Notes: a model not told the origin generated them from the sequence alone. A stretch of DNA of 41,977 bases from an uncultured Butyrivibrio sp. (GCA_947168935.1 CAMVNV010000018.1:1-41977), one strand, 5' to 3'; numbered from the stretch's first letter, positions 17,514-26,687 are shown. Numbers and translations are program-made.

Positions 17514-18344
17514 ATGATTAATAATATAAAAAAACATTTTTCTACAGTTTTTTTCGCTGCAGTTCTTATTGTCGGATTATGTATTTTTTTATATCCATCA
17601 GTTAGTAATTACATCAATGGCTTGCAGCAGTCCAAAGCTATAGCAGATTATAATGTGGCATTGGAAAGCCTGACACCTGAAGATTATTCAGCTTTCTGGG
17701 ACACAGCGATAGCTTACAACGAAAAGATAGCATCAGGTGTAATGGATTTTAATCTTACTGATGAAGAAATGAAGGAATACAACAATATTCTCGACCCTAC
17801 AGGAACAGGTATTATAGGTTATCTTGAAATAGAAAATATTGGAGTATACCTTCCTATTTACCATGGTGTAGAAGAGACAGTTCTTTCTGTCGGAATCGGA
17901 CACCTGCCGGGAACATCTTTTCCTACAGGGACGCTATCAACTCATACAGTTCTTTCAGGGCACAGAGGCCTGCCATCTTCTGAGCTTTTGACCAACCTTG
18001 ATCAGATGATAGAAGGAGACACATTCCTTTTGCATGTAATGGATCAGGTATTTGCGTATGAAGTTGATTCAATAAATATAGTCCTTCCTAATGAGACCGA
18101 AGGTCTCTATGTATATGATGGAGAGGATTATGTAACCCTTGTTACGTGTACACCTTACGGCGTTAACACACATCGTCTTCTTGTTAGAGGAAAAAGGGTT
18201 GAATATGATGCAGAGTCAAGACTCATAATTACAGCTGATGCGACTCCATACAGTACACTTACTGTTTCGATATTTATAGCTGTACCGATTCTTGTGATCA
18301 TATTTATTATATTTATGATAAGGACATCAAAAAGGTTTAAGTGA
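17514..18344 (+). CDS. class C (pilus-polymerising) sortase
   Basis: A 276-residue membrane transpeptidase that links pilin subunits. An N-terminal membrane helix (about 13-33) and a second C-terminal hydrophobic helix (about 246-270) are both typical of class C. The catalytic triad is H150 ('LSGHRGLPS'), C212 ('VTCTPYG') and R221 ('HRLLVRGKR'). The His-Cys spacing of 62 and Cys-Arg spacing of 9 equal those I recall for pneumococcal SrtC-1. A candidate lid, 'LDPTGTGI', lies before 'LPIYHG'. It sits between two LPxTG pilin genes, so both are likely substrates. Confidence 0.94.
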   Translation: MINNIKKHFSTVFFAAVLIVGLCIFLYPSVSNYINGLQQSKAIADYNVALESLTPEDYSAFWDTAIAYNEKIASGVMDFNLTDEEMKEYNNILDPTGTGIIGYLEIENIGVYLPIYHGVEETVLSVGIGHLPGTSFPTGTLSTHTVLSGHRGLPSSELLTNLDQMIEGDTFLLHVMDQVFAYEVDSINIVLPNETEGLYVYDGEDYVTLVTCTPYGVNTHRLLVRGKRVEYDAESRLIITADATPYSTLTVSIFIAVPILVIIFIIFMIRTSKRFK

Positions 18345-18355
18345 TTTGAGGGTAA

Positions 18356-18442
18356 GTTTGAAAGCGAAACACTTTCAAACCCGAATTGGTGTCGCGAGCG
18401 CCACCAATATCGAACCATTAGTCACTCGTTTTACTCGCGACA
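18356..18442 (+). promoter_or_regulatory. two hairpins and an alternative pairing before the minor pilin gene
   Basis: Hairpin 1: 9-bp perfect stem, 18356-18364 with 18372-18380. Hairpin 2: 18385-18408, about 9 bp with one mismatch and a CGAG loop. In addition TGTCGCGAG (18390-18398), inside hairpin 2, is the exact reverse complement of CTCGCGACA (18434-18442), which abuts the GAGGT ribosome site (18444-18448). The RNA could therefore fold in two exclusive ways. Confidence 0.5.
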
Positions 18443-18453
18443 TGAGGTTAAAT

Positions 18454-19560
18454 ATGGAAAAGAAGTACAAAGTTATCAAAAGAATAATCAGGTTGGTAGT
18501 GACACTGTTCATTATAATGACCATATTCGCTGATAAGGCTAGCATCTCAGAAGCCAGAAACAGGATTGATACATCCAAAAAGGGTACACTGAGATTATCT
18601 TACAACTGCGATGTTACAGAAGATAATGTTAATAATCCTACACCTATAAAGGGAGTTAACATACATCTTTATCGTATTGCTTCTGTAAATGCGGCAGGAG
18701 AGTTTGAGTGGCTTATGCCCTATGCTGAGATTGCTGAAGTTAAAGCTACTGATGTCAACAGCATTTCATCTGCAGACACATGGAACAGTCTTATTAATCC
18801 TGTAAAGACATACATATATACAAATGGCACTAGTGAAGATGCTCATGGATCATCAGATGCTGAAGGCATTGCTACCATCAGTGGTCTGGAGCTTGGAGTT
18901 TACCTTGTAGTAAGTGATACACTTGAAGACAACTCTAACGACTGTACTTACACATTCACACCTTTTTTTACTTCAATACCTACAATTGATCCTGAAACAG
19001 ATACATGGGTATATGATAACGGAGAAGAATACGTAGTTGATGTAACTGCAAAGTGTGAATACTATTTTAACCCTCGTATGGTTGAATACAATCTTTACAA
19101 AAACTGGATAGATAATGACGCTACACGCCCATCATCTATTGTAGTTAAGATATATCTGGATGGAGAACTGTATGAGACAGTAACTCTTTCTGCATCAAAT
19201 AACTGGCATTATTCATGGTCATATAGAGAAGGCCATAGCTGGACAGTATCAGAAACAGTACCATCAGGATATTCAGTATCCTATAGCATAAGCGGCAGCG
19301 TGTTTACAATGACCAATACAGGCAATGAGACTCCTCCGGAGACACCGAACGAGCCTGAAGAACCTCCAACACCTGATAATCCGGCAGAAGAGGTACTTGG
19401 TGCAGTAAGACTTGCCATTACAGAAGATGACACACCTGAGGTTTTGGGAGCAACGAGACTTCCTCAGACGGGTCAGCTTTGGTGGCCGGTATTCGTACTT
19501 GCCCTTATTGGAATCGGATTCTTTGCTGCAGGATTTATTAGTGACAGAAAAAGAGCTTAA
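18454..19560 (+). CDS. LPQTG-anchored minor pilin with Cna-B domain
   Basis: A 368-residue surface protein. The N-terminus is basic, followed by a hydrophobic segment (about 10-27), a likely signal peptide. An N-terminal SpaA-like domain ('GTLRLSYNCDV', 'GLELGVYLVVSDT') is followed by a Cna-B domain ('VEYNLYKNWIDND..YLDGELYETVTLSASNNWHYSW', then 'WTVSETVPSGYSVSY'). A Pro/Glu/Thr-rich linker precedes LPQTG at 336-340, a membrane helix and 'SDRKRA'. The linker holds an imperfect duplication, 'EVLGAVRLAITE' then 'EVLGATRLPQTG'. The start at 18454 is chosen over an in-frame one at 18346 because GAGGT lies just before it and the signal peptide begins there. Probably the basal or accessory pilin. 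Confidence 0.85.
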   Translation: MEKKYKVIKRIIRLVVTLFIIMTIFADKASISEARNRIDTSKKGTLRLSYNCDVTEDNVNNPTPIKGVNIHLYRIASVNAAGEFEWLMPYAEIAEVKATDVNSISSADTWNSLINPVKTYIYTNGTSEDAHGSSDAEGIATISGLELGVYLVVSDTLEDNSNDCTYTFTPFFTSIPTIDPETDTWVYDNGEEYVVDVTAKCEYYFNPRMVEYNLYKNWIDNDATRPSSIVVKIYLDGELYETVTLSASNNWHYSWSYREGHSWTVSETVPSGYSVSYSISGSVFTMTNTGNETPPETPNEPEEPPTPDNPAEEVLGAVRLAITEDDTPEVLGATRLPQTGQLWWPVFVLALIGIGFFAAGFISDRKRA

Positions 19561-19612
19561 GGCATAAAATAATATTTGGAAAACAATTATAATATAGCGG
19601 GAAGGAGCGGGG

Positions 19613-20284
19613 ATGCTTTCTTCTCGCTGTTTTCATTTAACCCAATATTTTCATATGGACAATGAGGTTTGTTATGAAGATTACAAAAGGAAAAATAATG
19701 AAGGCAATTGGACTTGTATCATAGGTGCAATGGCCTTTGTGGTAAGAAACTATATAGAAAACTCTGAGGCAGGTAATCTTGCTGATTCATACATGTCTTC
19801 TATTAAAGATCAGATCCCAGATTATGAAGATAAGATAGAAGTACCAAGCGAAGGCGAGATGCCCGCTATAGATGTAGATGGTCAAAGCTTTATTGCGATA
19901 GTTTCTATCCCTGCACTTGATCTTGAACTCCCTGTTCAAAGAGACTGGTCATCTCTTAATGCCAAAGCATCGCCATGCCGTTACAAAGGCTCAGTATATG
20001 AGAATAACCTTATAATTGCAGGACATAACTATGACAGACATTTTGGACGACTCAAGAATCTTGTAAGTGGCGATACCATAATAGTTACAGATGTTAATGG
20101 CCTTAGCTTTTACTATACAGTTACCTATACGCAGATACTCGATACTTATGATGTTGAAGCTATGGACGAAGGAGACTGGGACCTTACTGTATTTACATGT
20201 ACCATAGGTGGATCAAGCCGAGTAACAGTTAGATGTGAATTTACAGGACAGGTTGTCCAGTCAGATAAAACCTTATTTGAATAA
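19613..20284 (+). CDS. second sortase, apparently frameshifted near its N-terminus
   Basis: A sortase-fold protein with H138 ('IIAGHNYDRHFG'), C196 ('FTCTIGGSSR') and R203 ('SRVTVRC'); numbering from 19613. The class is not certain: it lacks the class C lid and tail and may be class B or D like. The start is the problem. From 19613, after a strong GGAAGGAG site, the first 35 residues look nothing like a sortase. An overlapping frame from ATG 19674, with GAGGT before it, reads 'MKITKGKIMKAIGLV', then TAG at 19722. Joining it to the long frame by adding one base near 19718 would give a perfect membrane anchor '..AIGLV-IIGAMAFVV'. So a one-base deletion has probably broken the gene, or the sequence has an error here. 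It likely anchored pili to the wall. Confidence 0.72.
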   Translation: MLSSRCFHLTQYFHMDNEVCYEDYKRKNNEGNWTCIIGAMAFVVRNYIENSEAGNLADSYMSSIKDQIPDYEDKIEVPSEGEMPAIDVDGQSFIAIVSIPALDLELPVQRDWSSLNAKASPCRYKGSVYENNLIIAGHNYDRHFGRLKNLVSGDTIIVTDVNGLSFYYTVTYTQILDTYDVEAMDEGDWDLTVFTCTIGGSSRVTVRCEFTGQVVQSDKTLFE

Positions 20285-20394
20285 GTAGTGAATAAGTTAA
20301 AAATACTAGTCAAAGTGTTTGACATTATGTGGTATACTTAATCTGTTGCAATATGTTTTATAAGGGCGGAATTTTGTTTAAAAGGAGCGAGATT

Positions 20395-20940
20395 ATGGCA
20401 GAGAATAAGACAAGCGACAAGATTAAGAAGATAAAAGACTCCTTGACTGAAGTGGCTCAGGACATATCTGAACAGGCTAAACCTGTGATAAGTGATATTA
20501 AGGATGCCACCATGCCGATGATAGAGAATGCACGTAAAAATGCTGAACCTTATGTAGAGAACTTAAGGTCCAAAGCACAGCCATTTATTGACGACACAAT
20601 GAAGAAGGCTGATCCCTACATCAAGAAAGCTAAAAAGGCAGCTGAGCCAGCAGCTAAAAGCTTGAAAGAAAGCTCTGAAAAGGCTAGAAAAGCAGCAAAA
20701 TTTGTTAGTGATGATATAACTCGTCAGGTCATGAAGAAGAATGAAAAAGACGAAGTTTATATCCAGTACAAAAATATAGAAGTTCGCACAACAGATATCC
20801 TTGAAAAAGCAAGAGAGCATTATGTTGCAAGCGGGCATAAACTTACCGATATACAGGAAGTACAGGTATATGTAAAGCCTGAAGACAATAAAGTGTACTA
20901 TGTTGTCAACCACAAGGATATCGGTAAATTCGATCTGTAA
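20395..20940 (+). CDS. DUF6465-type protein with proline-punctuated 11-residue repeats
   Basis: A 181-residue protein with no signal peptide. Residues about 28-93 hold six 11-residue repeats of the form A-x-P-[YFVM]-[IVA] followed by a charged helix; prolines fall at 30, 41, 52, 63, 74 and 85, exactly 11 apart. Such amphipathic 11-mers with a regular proline recall apolipoprotein A-type lipid-surface helices. The C-terminal 65 residues ('VYIQYKNIEVRTTDILEKAREHY', 'VQVYVKPEDNKVYYVVN') match what I know as DUF6465, of unknown function. ATG 20395 is chosen because AAGGAGCG lies 8 bases before it; the earlier in-frame ATG at 20329 has no such site. It leads the group of genes that runs on to dgt, dnaG and rpoD. 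Confidence 0.72.
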   Translation: MAENKTSDKIKKIKDSLTEVAQDISEQAKPVISDIKDATMPMIENARKNAEPYVENLRSKAQPFIDDTMKKADPYIKKAKKAAEPAAKSLKESSEKARKAAKFVSDDITRQVMKKNEKDEVYIQYKNIEVRTTDILEKAREHYVASGHKLTDIQEVQVYVKPEDNKVYYVVNHKDIGKFDL

Positions 20941-20964
20941 AAAGACATCTAAGGATAACGGATA

Positions 20965-21318
20965 ATGGATGACAATATTCAGGATGTAAGACCAATACCC
21001 AAGCATACATTTTTTAACTTTAATCATTACAATTATGGTGAAGCCTTTTTTGGCAGCTTCAAAGGAATGAGATACAGACTGGCAAGAAATCCTCTTGCTA
21101 ACGTTATCTTTATTCCTGTGGATCAAAGAGGCGAAGCTAAGCTTGTAGCTACTGTATGGCCTGAACCTTATGCATACGGTCAGACTGATCCATCCAAAAT
21201 GACATCATGTGAGTTTGAATTCAGTGAAGATGGATTTGATCAGGCAGTTTCATGGTTCAATGATCAATATGAACAGCGTATTGATGAGTGGAACTCAGAT
21301 CATAATGTTCTTAGCTGA
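20965..21318 (+). CDS. conserved-looking small protein of unknown function
   Basis: 117 residues, soluble, no signal peptide. The sequence is rich in aromatic residues ('HTFFNFNHYNYGEAFFGSF', 'VWPEPYAYGQT') and ends in an acidic helix with 'DQAVSWFNDQYEQRIDEW'. I recognise no family. It starts 24 bases after the previous stop, with AAGGATAACGG before the ATG, and stops 20 bases before dgt, so translation is well supported by spacing. Confidence 0.65.
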   Translation: MDDNIQDVRPIPKHTFFNFNHYNYGEAFFGSFKGMRYRLARNPLANVIFIPVDQRGEAKLVATVWPEPYAYGQTDPSKMTSCEFEFSEDGFDQAVSWFNDQYEQRIDEWNSDHNVLS

Positions 21319-21338
21319 TTCCACGGAATGGAGTTTAT

Positions 21339-22346
21339 TTGAAAATACGTGAAAATCTTGAAAAGCGTGAAGAACAGACGCTGAGTCCTTATGCAGTTCT
21401 TAGTAGTAGATCAAAAGGACGTGACAGAGACGAAGAGCTATGTGATATCAGACCATGCTTTCAAAGAGACAGAGACAGGATTCTCTATTCCAAGTCTTTT
21501 AGAAGACTAAAGGATAAGACCCAGGTCTTCCTTACACCTGATGGCGATCATTACAGGACAAGGATGACTCATACTCTTGAAGTTGCGCAGAATGCGCGTA
21601 CACTTGCAAGAGCTCTTAGGTTAAACGAGGATTTATGCGAAGCTATAGCACTTGGTCATGATCTTGGACATACTCCATTTGGTCATGCCGGTGAGAGAGC
21701 CTTAAATGCTGTGAGTCCATACGGATTCAGACACAACGAGCAGAGCCTCAGACTTGTTACCATGCTTGAAAAAGAAGGTAAAGGTTTAAATCTGACTTGG
21801 GAAGTCAGAGATGGAATCATAAATCACGAAATGGAGCTTACACCTGCCACTTTGGAAGGCAGAGTAGTAAGACTTTCCGATAAGATCGCCTACATCCATC
21901 ATGATATGGATGATGCTATAAGAGGCGGCATTCTATGTCCTGACGACGTACCTGAAGAGATCAGTAAGGTCGTTGGCAAGACTAATGGAGAATGGCTGGA
22001 TACCTTTATCCACGATATTGTAGAGAACAGCACTGACAAGGATGATATCAGAATGTCAGATGATGTCTACAATGCAATGCTTGAATTACGTAAGTTCATG
22101 TTTGCAAGAGTCTATACCAACCCCGTTGCCAAAGGGGAAGAGGGCAAAGCGGTTGATCTTGTTAAAACATTATATGACTATTATCTGCACCACGAAGACA
22201 GATTCCCGGGATATTTGAAGAATCTTTTGGAACAGGGTGAGCCCATTGAAAAAGTCACCTGCGATTATGTCAGCTCCATGACTGATCGTTTTGCAATAGC
22301 GCGTTATGAGGAGTTGTTCATTCCAAAATCGTGGTCGGTTTACTAG
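21339..22346 (+). CDS. dgt: deoxyguanosinetriphosphate triphosphohydrolase-like protein
   Basis: A 335-residue HD-domain protein, the short dGTPase-like type. It should hydrolyse dNTPs to nucleosides and triphosphate. Visible are 'YSKSFRRLKDKTQVF' near the N-terminus, 'RTRMTHTLEVAQ' (H78) and 'ALGHDLGHTPFGHAGE' (H107-D108 with H111 and H116), and a later 'RLSDKIAYIHHDMDDAI' with the last metal aspartate. It starts at TTG 21339, with GGAG at 21330-21333 placed correctly; no ATG fits. It is followed by dnaG and rpoD, an order common in clostridia that links dNTP supply with replication and transcription start. Confidence 0.92.
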   Translation: MKIRENLEKREEQTLSPYAVLSSRSKGRDRDEELCDIRPCFQRDRDRILYSKSFRRLKDKTQVFLTPDGDHYRTRMTHTLEVAQNARTLARALRLNEDLCEAIALGHDLGHTPFGHAGERALNAVSPYGFRHNEQSLRLVTMLEKEGKGLNLTWEVRDGIINHEMELTPATLEGRVVRLSDKIAYIHHDMDDAIRGGILCPDDVPEEISKVVGKTNGEWLDTFIHDIVENSTDKDDIRMSDDVYNAMLELRKFMFARVYTNPVAKGEEGKAVDLVKTLYDYYLHHEDRFPGYLKNLLEQGEPIEKVTCDYVSSMTDRFAIARYEELFIPKSWSVY

Positions 22347-22379
22347 TTTGTCCCCAATGGTCTAGACATGAGGTAAATA

Positions 22380-24164
22380 ATGCAGTTCACACCCGAGTTG
22401 ATTGAAGAAATCCGATCTCGTAACGATATAGTGGATGTGATAGGACAGTATGTCCATCTCGAGAAAAAAGGCTCGAACTACATGGGGCTGTGCCCTTTCC
22501 ATAATGAGAAATCGCCTTCTTTTTCCGTATCACAGAGTAAGCAGATGTATCATTGTTTTGGCTGCGGCGTTGGAGGAGACGTTTTCAGCTTCCTTCAAAG
22601 ATATAACAGCCTGACTTTTCCTGAAGCTGTTAAAGAACTTGCAGACAGAGCAGGAGTTGCCTTATCGGCAGCAGATGATACAGAAGAAGCTAGAAAAGAA
22701 CGATCTAAAAGGCAGCTGATCTATGATGTAAATAAAGAGGCTGCAAAGTATTACTTTTTCGAACTCAGAGGCAAGGGTGGAAAAGCAGGATCAGATTATT
22801 TTCAGGGCCGCATGTTAAGTAACGAGACAATGCAGAAATTTGGCCTTGGATATGCACCTGTCGGATCAAATATGCTGGTTAATTACCTTAGGAAAAAAGG
22901 TTATTCAGATGAGATCATGATCCTTGCAGGACTTGCTGCACATGATGAAAAGAGAGGAACACATGACATTTTCTGGAACAGAGTCATGTTTCCAATATTC
23001 GATATAAATAACAGGGTAATAGGTTTTGGGGGACGTGTTCTTGGAGATGCAAAACCCAAATATGTAAATACAAATGATACGCCTATTTTCAACAAGAGAA
23101 GAAATCTTTATGGTCTCTCTTTTGCCAAGAATTCCAAAGCAGGGCGTTTCATTTTGTGCGAAGGCTACATGGATGTAATAGCCATGCATCAGGCAGGCTT
23201 TACTGAGGCAGTTGCCTCTCTTGGAACAGCTTTTACAGCAGAACAGGCCCAGCTGATCAAACGATATACACCGGAAGTTATTCTTTCCTATGACAGCGAT
23301 GGCCCTGGAGTTAAAGCTGAGCTTCGTGCGATCCAGATCCTAAAAGAAGCCGGACTTCGTGGTAAAGCTCTTAACCTTGAGCCTTACAAAGATCCAGATG
23401 AATTCATCAAAAACGAAGGCGCAGATGCTTTTGAAAGACGACTTCGAGACGCTGAGAATACCTTTTTTTTCGAGATACGGATCATGGAACGGGATTTTGA
23501 TATGACCGATCCTGCTGGTAAAACAGCTTACTATAGAGCCGTAGCAAGGCGTCTTTGTGAATTCGAAGAAAGCCTTGAAAGAGAAAATTATATACAGGCA
23601 ACAGCTGCAAAACTCGCTATACCGGTTAATGACTTGAAGAACCTTGTAGTATCCGTAGCTTCAGAGGGTGTAGCAAGAGGGCAGTCCAAACAAGATATTA
23701 AGGCCCATCAGAATCAAAGAAAGAGGGATCCGATGGACAACGTCCTGAGGCCTCAACGAGTGTTGCTCACATGGATTGCTGATGAACCTGATATATATAA
23801 AATAGTAAAAAAATATATTAGCCCTGACGATTTTACTGATGAATTATATCGCAAAGTCGCTCAGAAAATGTATGAAGGTCTTGATGCCGGAAGGTTCCTG
23901 GCTGCAACCATCATCTCTCTTTTTCCTGATGATGAAGAGCAGCAGTCCAAGGTATCTGAGATTTTCAACACCAATCTGGTTCGAATAGAGACCAGGGAGG
24001 AAAAAGAGAAAGCTCTGCACGATATCATTTATGATATCCGCAGGATGTCTTATGAAAAGCAGAAAAGTGAGATACAGCTGGGAGATGCAAACGCGCTCAA
24101 AACAATTGTAGACAGCAAAAAGAAGCTGGAAGAACTGGCGCACAGTCGCATTGAACTTGACTGA
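22380..24164 (+). CDS. dnaG: DNA primase
   Basis: Makes RNA primers at the replication fork together with DnaB helicase. 594 residues, the usual size. The CHC2 zinc finger is complete (C38, H41, C59, C62). The primase core has '[19 protein letters not shown]', and the TOPRIM part has '[16 protein letters not shown]' and '[12 protein letters not shown]', with catalytic acidic residues in place. A variable linker near 430-455 leads to a C-terminal helicase-binding-like domain. The ATG follows GAGGT. It lies between dgt and rpoD, as in the classical macromolecular synthesis operon. Confidence 0.97.
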   Translation: MQFTPELIEEIRSRNDIVDVIGQYVHLEKKGSNYMGLCPFHNEKSPSFSVSQSKQMYHCFGCGVGGDVFSFLQRYNSLTFPEAVKELADRAGVALSAADDTEEARKERSKRQLIYDVNKEAAKYYFFELRGKGGKAGSDYFQGRMLSNETMQKFGLGYAPVGSNMLVNYLRKKGYSDEIMILAGLAAHDEKRGTHDIFWNRVMFPIFDINNRVIGFGGRVLGDAKPKYVNTNDTPIFNKRRNLYGLSFAKNSKAGRFILCEGYMDVIAMHQAGFTEAVASLGTAFTAEQAQLIKRYTPEVILSYDSDGPGVKAELRAIQILKEAGLRGKALNLEPYKDPDEFIKNEGADAFERRLRDAENTFFFEIRIMERDFDMTDPAGKTAYYRAVARRLCEFEESLERENYIQATAAKLAIPVNDLKNLVVSVASEGVARGQSKQDIKAHQNQRKRDPMDNVLRPQRVLLTWIADEPDIYKIVKKYISPDDFTDELYRKVAQKMYEGLDAGRFLAATIISLFPDDEEQQSKVSEIFNTNLVRIETREEKEKALHDIIYDIRRMSYEKQKSEIQLGDANALKTIVDSKKKLEELAHSRIELD

Positions 24165-24220
24165 AGATCACACGATACGGATTTTTCAATCGGTGCATAT
24201 TTGCCCCAAGGGAGGAAAAA

Positions 24221-25972
24221 ATGAGTACCAGTAAGAAGACGCAGAGTGATGACAAAAAAGAAGCTAAGAGCAAGACCTTGGCGGAAAAATCAAAGGCAGT
24301 ATCAAAAACAGCATCAAAGGCAGAAAAAGCTAAGACTGAAAAGTCTAAGACTGATAAGTCAAAGACTGAGAAGGCTAAGACAGAAAAGGCTAAAACTGAA
24401 AAGACTAAGACAGAAAAAGGCAAAGCAGCTACAACAAAGGCTGCTGATAAGCCTGTAAAAAAATCGACCGAAAAGGACGAAAAAACTAAAACACAGAAGA
24501 AGGAAGTAAAAGGCAAAGTGAGTCAGACTAAGGCAACAAAAGAAGAAAAAGAAGTTAAAGAAACAAAAGCTACTACAAAAGCTAAAACTTCTGCAAAGAA
24601 AGCTGCAGACAAAGTTGAAGATAAAGAGGTAAAGGCTGCAAAAGCACCAAAGGCTCCTAAAGCAGAAAAGCCTGCAAAAGCAGCAAAGACAAAGGCAGAG
24701 CCAGTAGAAAAAGAAAGCCAGGCATCTGGAGAACTTGATGAGGATGCTCAGGAGAAATTCAAATTAAAGCTCAAAGAACTCCTTTCTCTTGCTAAGAAGA
24801 AAAAGAACGTTCTTGAGTATGACGAAATAAGTGATCAGCTTTCAGAACTTAATCTTAATGAAGATCAGCTTGACAGCGTACTTGAAGTACTTGAAAAGTC
24901 AGGCATTGACGTTCTTCGTATGTCTGAGGATGTGGATGATATCCCTGTTGATGACGAGGATATCGACCTTGACGATGAAGAAGAAGTCGATATGGAGAAT
25001 ATCGACCTTTCAGTTCCGGACGGTGTAAGTATTGAAGATCCTGTTCGTATGTACCTTAAGGAGATCGGTAAGGTACCGCTTCTTAATGCTGACCAGGAGA
25101 TAGTTCTTGCTCAGGATATGGAAAATGGTATGCTTGCTGAGCGCGTTCTTAAAGCACAGGACCGCGACGCTTTAGACCTTAAGGATGATGAGAAGGCTCT
25201 TATCGAAGGTAAGTCAGATGCTGAACTTCAGGAACTCATCGATCTTGGTAATGATGCTAAGAACAAGCTTGCAGAAGCTAACCTTCGTCTTGTTGTATCA
25301 ATTGCAAAGAGATATGTTGGCCGTGGAATGCTTTTCCTTGATCTTATTCAGGAAGGTAACCTGGGTCTTATCAAGGCTGTAGAGAAGTTCGATTTCCGTA
25401 AAGGATTCAAGTTCTCAACATACGCAACATGGTGGATCAGACAGGCTATTACAAGAGCTATCGCTGATCAGGCTAGAACAATTCGTATTCCTGTTCATAT
25501 GGTTGAGACAATCAACAAGCTCATCCGTATCAGCAGACAGCTTCTTCAGGAACTTGGTCGTGAGCCACTTCCAGAAGAGATCGCTAAAGAGATGAACATG
25601 CCTGTAGAAAGAGTTCGTGAGATCCTCAAGATCTCTCAGGAACCTGTATCACTTGAGACACCTATCGGTGAAGAGGAAGATTCACATCTTGGTGATTTCA
25701 TTCAGGATGATAATGTTCCTGTACCTGCTGATGCAGCAGCATTCACACTTCTCAAGGAACAGCTTGTAGAAGTACTCGGAACTCTTACAGAGCGTGAGCA
25801 GAAGGTTCTCCGTCTCAGATTTGGTCTTGATGATGGAAGAGCAAGAACTCTTGAAGAAGTAGGTAAAGAGTTCAACGTAACACGTGAGCGTATCCGTCAG
25901 ATCGAGGCAAAAGCACTGCGTAAACTTCGTCATCCCAGCAGAAGCCGCAAGTTAAAGGATTACCTCGACTAA
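24221..25972 (+). CDS. rpoD: primary sigma factor (sigma-70/sigma-A) with Lys-rich N-terminal extension
   Basis: 583 residues. From about 165 on it is a normal vegetative sigma factor: region 1.1 ('[20 protein letters not shown]'), region 1.2 ('[16 protein letters not shown]'), regions 2.1-2.4 ('[15 protein letters not shown]', '[13 protein letters not shown]'), region 3, and region 4.2 with the helix-turn-helix '[18 protein letters not shown]'. Residues 1 to about 165 are an added Lys/Ala/Thr/Glu-rich tract, highly basic, resembling histone H1 tails and including six 5-residue KTEKx repeats (38-67). Acidic residues cluster directly after it ('[12 protein letters not shown]', about 245-260). 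A strong GGGAGG Shine-Dalgarno precedes the ATG, and the stop overlaps the next start by one base (TAATG). Confidence 0.96.
   Translation: MSTSKKTQSDDKKEAKSKTLAEKSKAVSKTASKAEKAKTEKSKTDKSKTEKAKTEKAKTEKTKTEKGKAATTKAADKPVKKSTEKDEKTKTQKKEVKGKVSQTKATKEEKEVKETKATTKAKTSAKKAADKVEDKEVKAAKAPKAPKAEKPAKAAKTKAEPVEKESQASGELDEDAQEKFKLKLKELLSLAKKKKNVLEYDEISDQLSELNLNEDQLDSVLEVLEKSGIDVLRMSEDVDDIPVDDEDIDLDDEEEVDMENIDLSVPDGVSIEDPVRMYLKEIGKVPLLNADQEIVLAQDMENGMLAERVLKAQDRDALDLKDDEKALIEGKSDAELQELIDLGNDAKNKLAEANLRLVVSIAKRYVGRGMLFLDLIQEGNLGLIKAVEKFDFRKGFKFSTYATWWIRQAITRAIADQARTIRIPVHMVETINKLIRISRQLLQELGREPLPEEIAKEMNMPVERVREILKISQEPVSLETPIGEEEDSHLGDFIQDDNVPVPADAAAFTLLKEQLVEVLGTLTEREQKVLRLRFGLDDGRARTLEEVGKEFNVTRERIRQIEAKALRKLRHPSRSRKLKDYLD
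24332..24421 (+). repeat. six tandem 15-bp units inside rpoD
   Basis: The units encode [25 protein letters not shown] and KTEKG. The DNA copies differ at synonymous sites (AAG or AAA, ACT or ACA), so they are not a very recent slippage product. Unit number could vary between strains. Confidence 0.85.
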
Positions 25973-26619
25973 TGAAAGAATGGTTTAATGCTTATGTACA
26001 CCAGCCGGCATTTAAAAAGAAGCTGTTGGTAATGCTACTTGGTGTTCTGTGTATGGGTGTATTCCTGTCATTTCTCATTGAAGTTAACATGGGAACAGAT
26101 CCTTGCACATTTATGAATGTTGCGATCTCCGAGAAATTTGGGATACTTTTTGGAACATGGCAGCTTATATTAAATGCATTTTTATTTATAGTAGTTATAA
26201 TATTTGACATCAAAAAGATCGGACCTGGAACATTTGCAAATATGGTATTCATAGGTTATATCTCAGATTTTTGCAGATTAGTCTTATGGCCCAGACTTTT
26301 GCCAAAAGATGTATTTATTTCATTTCCGGCAAGAGGGATCATATTTGCTATTGCAATAGTATGTTTTGTAATAGGCGCATCATTTTATATGAATGCTGAC
26401 ATGGGAGTTTCTCCTTATGATGCATTTCCTGTTATTATTCATGACAGGCTGTTAAAAAACATTTCCTTCAAGTACGTAAGGATGGGTTACGACTTTTTGG
26501 TTATCATAGTAGGTTGTATTTTTGGTGGAAAGCCAAACATTGGTATTATAGTAATGGCCCTTCTTTTAGGACCAATTATTACCTTTGTTGGTAAGAAACT
26601 GGCACCATACCTTAAATGA
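25972..26619 (+). CDS. YczE/YitT-type multi-pass membrane protein
   Basis: A 215-residue integral membrane protein with about five hydrophobic helices (20-38, 64-82, 88-100, 118-137, 168-184 and a final one). It matches the YczE/YyaS/YitT group by 'GVFLSFLIEVNMGTDPCTFMN' and its internal echo 'GASFYMNADMGVSPYDAFP', an inverted-repeat-like double unit in which '[AV]xMGxxP' recurs. The transported substrate is unknown. Translation is coupled to rpoD through the TAATG overlap. A strong terminator follows 15 bases after the stop. Confidence 0.82.
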   Translation: MKEWFNAYVHQPAFKKKLLVMLLGVLCMGVFLSFLIEVNMGTDPCTFMNVAISEKFGILFGTWQLILNAFLFIVVIIFDIKKIGPGTFANMVFIGYISDFCRLVLWPRLLPKDVFISFPARGIIFAIAIVCFVIGASFYMNADMGVSPYDAFPVIIHDRLLKNISFKYVRMGYDFLVIIVGCIFGGKPNIGIIVMALLLGPIITFVGKKLAPYLK

Positions 26620-26634
26620 TATAAAGCAAAATTT

Positions 26635-26676
26635 AAGCCTTCGAGAGACGAAATAGTCAATCGAAGGCTTTTTTTG
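26635..26676 (+). terminator. terminator closing the dgt-dnaG-rpoD block
   Basis: A 10-bp perfect stem (26635-26644 with 26661-26670), a 16-base loop and a seven-T run. It lies between convergent genes and could also stop the esterase transcript that ends at 26688. Confidence 0.9.
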
Positions 26677-26687
26677 TTCTTGTTTTT

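Noticed and set aside
19674-19724. Programmed ribosomal frameshift in the second sortase
   Set aside because: The change needed is -1, but no slippery heptamer or downstream hairpin is seen at the joining point. A simple one-base loss explains it better.
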